A stretch of 64,000 nt of DNA. Source: Aplidium turbinatum. Its lineage: Eukaryota > Chordata > Ascidiacea > Aplousobranchia > Polyclinidae. Made by a program: the position numbers and the translations under genes. Positions within the stretch are counted from its first letter, which is position 1, and every line of letters begins with the position of its first letter. The stretch spans positions 35,924,498 through 35,988,497 of the forward strand of contig OU964921.1 in assembly GCA_918807975.1 (NCBI GenBank), in the 5' to 3' direction. The notes beneath the pieces are model-generated. The model had not been told where the DNA came from, made no database searches, and saw nothing but the letters and a program-made list of their open reading frames with translations. Positions 61,099 to 64,000 of this stretch are shown here, one piece after another.

Positions 61099-64000
61099 TC
61101 GTCGTCGTCGTTTGAGCTTCTGGGGCCTAGGGTCTATCCTTTTACCACCCCAGATTCACGATGTTCCCGGACTACACTGGAAGGCTGCTAGAGAGCAGCC
61201 AGTCTTTAGTTTTATCATCCATGACGCGCAGACTTTCCACTCCATTAGGTGGCTTGAAGATGGTACAGTCATTGCTGATGTGGTCTGCGGTCTGTTCCTT
61301 GGCACCACATTCACAGGAGGAGGAAGAAGCCATTCCCCATTGGTGCATGATTGAGCGGAAAAGCCCGACGCCCGTACGGAGACGGTTGAGGCGCACCCAT
61401 GCCTGTCTCTGTAGTGTCAGGCCGATGGGGCGTGTGTCGGCGTCGGAGATGAATGAATGGAGTCTGGTGGTGCTTGACCTCCCTTCAGAATTCCATTTAT
61501 GGTCCGCCCAAGTAGCCGCAGAAATGTCTTGTTCATCAGCTTCGTTGATCAGAAGCCGAGCGGCTAGCACGAATGGGTGTCTTGATTTCAGTCGGCGGGG
61601 GTGCCCATTTGGGAAGGCAGAGATCTTGTGGTGGAGAAGATGGTTAGGCTCCAGTGCCGTCGACCGAGGGACAGAGTGGCTTCTTCGCGACGAAGCTCAG
61701 CAGGTTGGATGCCAGCGAGAATGGGGAGATTGTCCAATGGTGTGGGGCGCATGCATCCGGTCACTGTGCGCAGGGCGCTGTTTATGGCAGTGTCGATGTT
61801 GTGGCAGTGAGCACTGCGGCATCAAACAGGTGCACAGTACTCTGCAGAAGAGTAGACAAGGGCTAAGGCTGCTATTCGCAAGTGTCAGCCCTCGCCCCCC
61901 AGCTAGAGCCTGCCAGGCGCTTGAGTAGCACAGCGCGGATGTGAGTTTCTTGCGCAGTGACAATAAATGGTGGCGGTCTGTGAGCGATCTGTCTAGTGTC
62001 ACCCCAAAATACCTTGGCTCGAGGCAGAAGGACAGAGGTTTTCCGTTGTTGTGGACATGTAGCTCACGATCAGCTTCCTGATTGTGTAGGTGGAAAGCTG
62101 CTGCCACAGTTTTGGTTTCGCTGAGTTTCAGTCGCCAGTTCTGGAGATAAGCTGAGATGGTTTGCATGTCCTGGCTCAAGGTGTCTTCTAGATTTTCCCA
62201 CGACTTTGTGGAGTGGAGAATTGCCAGATCGTCCGCATAAGCATATTTTGCGGAGACCGTGGTTGGCAGGTCGTGGGTGTAGATGTTGAAAAGAAGTGGA
62301 GCCAGGACCGATCCCTGTGGGACGCCGTTTTTTCAGGCGTCTCAGTCTGCTTCGCCGTGGATTGCCGATGGTGAGGGTGAAGCTTCGATTCCTGACAAGT
62401 TCCATAATCATATGGACCATATGTCGGTCAGGAAGCAGGCGAAGCAGCTTGTAAGTAAGGCCGCGGTGCCATACAGTATCGTAGGCAGCTGTGAGATCTA
62501 GAAAGACAGCGCCGGCCTTCTTTTTTGCCTCAAAGCAGTCCTCGATGTCTTGGGTCAACAGTGTGACCTGATTTACAGTGGATTTTCCGCGCCGAAACCC
62601 AGCTTGCTCTTTTGGAAGGAGCGGGTCGATGATTGGGTTGACGCGGGCATAGATCAGCCTTTCGAGGATTTTGAAAGGAACGCAGAGGAGGGATATCGGA
62701 CGATAACTCCTTGGGTCCTCTGGTGGCTTGTGAGGCTTAGGGATCGCAACTACTAGAGCTCTTTTCCAGATTTTTGGAATTATGAGGTGGTGCAGGCCGG
62801 AAGAGAGGAATCTACGTAACCAGGACTTGAAGGCATGGCCAGCATGGAGCACAAGCTCAGAGCAGAACTTATTTGGCCCTGGAGACTTGTGTGGTTTCAC
62901 TAGGCGGAGGGCGGTAGCGAATTCCTCTGGAGTGAAATCTCCAGAGATTGTTTCTTCTTGTGGTGTTACCACTCGCCACAGGGCAGACACTTCCTTGGCG
63001 ACAAGGCGGGATGTCTCGCGGTCCTTTGTCTTGTAGACCCCGTTCTGCACTAGCTGGGAAGCGATGGCATTTGCAGAAACGGGGCACTGGCTAGGAGAGC
63101 TTGCTGAGCGCCCAGTGAAGTTGTTGATGATGCTCCATGCTTTGCGGCTTGAGTGTGAGAAGTCGATAGTTTGGACGGCTTCATTCCATCGCTCAAGCTT
63201 CTTTGCGTCCAGCCGCTCAAGTAGTCTGGTGGCGGCGGTGTTAGAAGCAGTACCCGGAGTGGCGTTTAGGTAGGAGCGATAAAGAGCTTCACACTTAGAG
63301 TCCCAACATGGTGTATAAGTGGTTCGATGGCCACGTGGTATTGTGGCCTTTGCCGCAATTATTATAGCATTGCAGAAGTCCTGGTATGCCTCGTCTGCGT
63401 TGCATGTTTCAGGTGGTGGTAACTTTGCAGTAGACTCATTGGTCAAGAGGCTGTATTGATTGCAATCGGCTTTTTTGAAGTTCCATCGCTTCACCGGTGA
63501 ACTCGGGACAGGAGCCACAAGTTTTGGGGCGATGATGAGGGACAGCCGGTGTTGGGACCGCGGGAACTTCTCAAGCACACGTCTGTCTGGAAGAGAGCTG
63601 TCGACACTCGCGAAGGCCAAGTCAGGGTTTGTCCCTGTTCCCCAGCGGCCGGAGTGGAAACTGGCTGGTTCCTTTGGATTGAATGGGAGGGCAAGATGGT
63701 TTGTAGAGGCCCAGTCAGCCAGCAATTCTCCGTCGCTGCTTGTGTTGTTGTAGCCCCAGTCGATGTGCTGGCAGTTGAAGTCGCCAGTGTAGAGACTAGG
63801 GGAGGGGAACGTTGGAAAGGATGATGGCAACATTCGCGAGGGTGGGGGCTTGTAGGTGTTGACGATGTTGTAGTCTGAGATACATATGCACACCCACTCA
63901 ATCTCGGCATCAGTTGGAGATTGGTCGACAAACGTCCACTTCAGGCTCTCATGCACAAACGTGGCAATGCCGTGCTTCCTGCTTAAGGTAGACCAGGCTA
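61099..64000 (-). mobile_element. LINE (non-LTR retrotransposon), continues past the window
   Basis: Minus-strand element whose 3' end is a short ACG tail (plus strand tcgtcgtcgtcg, 61099-61110); the 5' part is beyond 64000. It encodes an APE-type endonuclease and reverse transcriptase. Three separate frame segments, 63956-62070, 62179-61697 and 61570-61172, cover consecutive parts, so this copy has at least two frame changes and is dead. Richer in G+C than its surroundings. It belongs to the broad Jockey/I-like group judging by its motifs; the exact clade needs a tree. It is the only large LINE here and differs from the 30653 fragment, which ends in a CTA repeat. Confidence 0.9.
62070..63956 (-). 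pseudogene. LINE ORF2: endonuclease end and reverse transcriptase
   Basis: 628 codons, open at its upstream side. The N-terminal part is the end of an APE-like endonuclease: YTGDFNCQHIDWGYNN (catalytic Asp-Phe-Asn), NPDLAFASV and PRSQHRLSLI in the place of the usual SRHxP. A linker with IPRGHRTTYTPCWD follows, then the RT: ALVVAIPKPHKPPEDPRSYR PISLL, LPKEQAGFRRGKST and motif A AGAVFLDLTAAYDTVW. The frame slips near 62330, after which the natural frame carries KYAYADDLA (YADD box, about 62225-62250) and runs on from 62179. The C-terminal end, 61570-61172, reads WVRLNRLRTGVGLFRS and CECGAKEQTADHI, a Cys/His region typical of this family. Confidence 0.9.

Noticed and set aside
61161-61928. A 255-codon plus-strand open frame
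   Set aside because: It is antisense to the LINE coding region on the minus strand, where clear reverse-transcriptase and C-terminal motifs lie; low-complexity Cys/Arg/Ser content fits an antisense shadow.
62869-63931. Other minus- and plus-strand open frames inside the LINE
   Set aside because: Shifted-frame shadows of ORF2; no conserved motifs of their own.

Overview
This is an AT-rich, intron-rich animal genomic window crowded with transposons. The host genes are three cytochrome P450 family 4 genes and one ankyrin-repeat gene that matches vertebrate ANKRD29. With short phase-conserved exons, many small hAT-type elements, a tRNA-derived SINE and P-like and piggyBac-like transposons, this suggests an invertebrate chordate or another marine invertebrate; an ascidian is my best guess, but the species cannot be fixed from the sequence alone.

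Layout. (1) 495-5451, plus strand: the last two exons of P450 gene A, split by a 4.7 kb intron that holds a TIR element encoding a flap-endonuclease-like (PIN/XPG fold) protein instead of a recognisable transposase. (2) 5452-8031: two small TIR elements and a SINE. (3) 8032-13117, minus strand: a complete eight-exon ANKRD29-like gene in which most exons equal one 33-residue ankyrin repeat. (4) 13130-21226: intergenic, with a SINE, a MITE, a decayed ZBED-type hAT transposon and a composite SINE. (5) 21298-33830, plus strand: complete eleven-exon P450 gene B, its introns filled by a hAT MITE, a long hairpin, a shortened piggyBac-like element, a LINE tail and SINEs. (6) 33831-39193: intergenic, with a SINE, a pogo-like transposase relic, a LINE scrap, a telomere-like block framed by inverted 14-mers, and a MITE. 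(7) 39421-58250, minus strand: complete eleven-exon P450 gene C, convergent with gene B. Its introns hold a fold-back element, an 11-bp minisatellite, a P-like transposon with a THAP-type exon, several hAT elements and a tail-to-tail SINE pair. (8) 58642-64000: a hAT relic with a transposase C-terminus, hAT ends, and a large minus-strand LINE that runs off the window.

The three P450s form a local family cluster: A and B in tandem, C inverted. B and C share every intron position and phase. All should be endoplasmic-reticulum monooxygenases acting on fatty-acid-like or other lipophilic substrates. ANKRD29 sits between A and B on the other strand and has no visible functional link to them. I saw no LTR retrotransposon, retrovirus or Polinton, no CRISPR array and no convincing functional tRNA or rRNA gene.

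Exon boundaries were derived by hand from splice consensus, phase agreement between the paralogues and protein resemblance. Family names rest on remembered conserved motifs, not on a database search.
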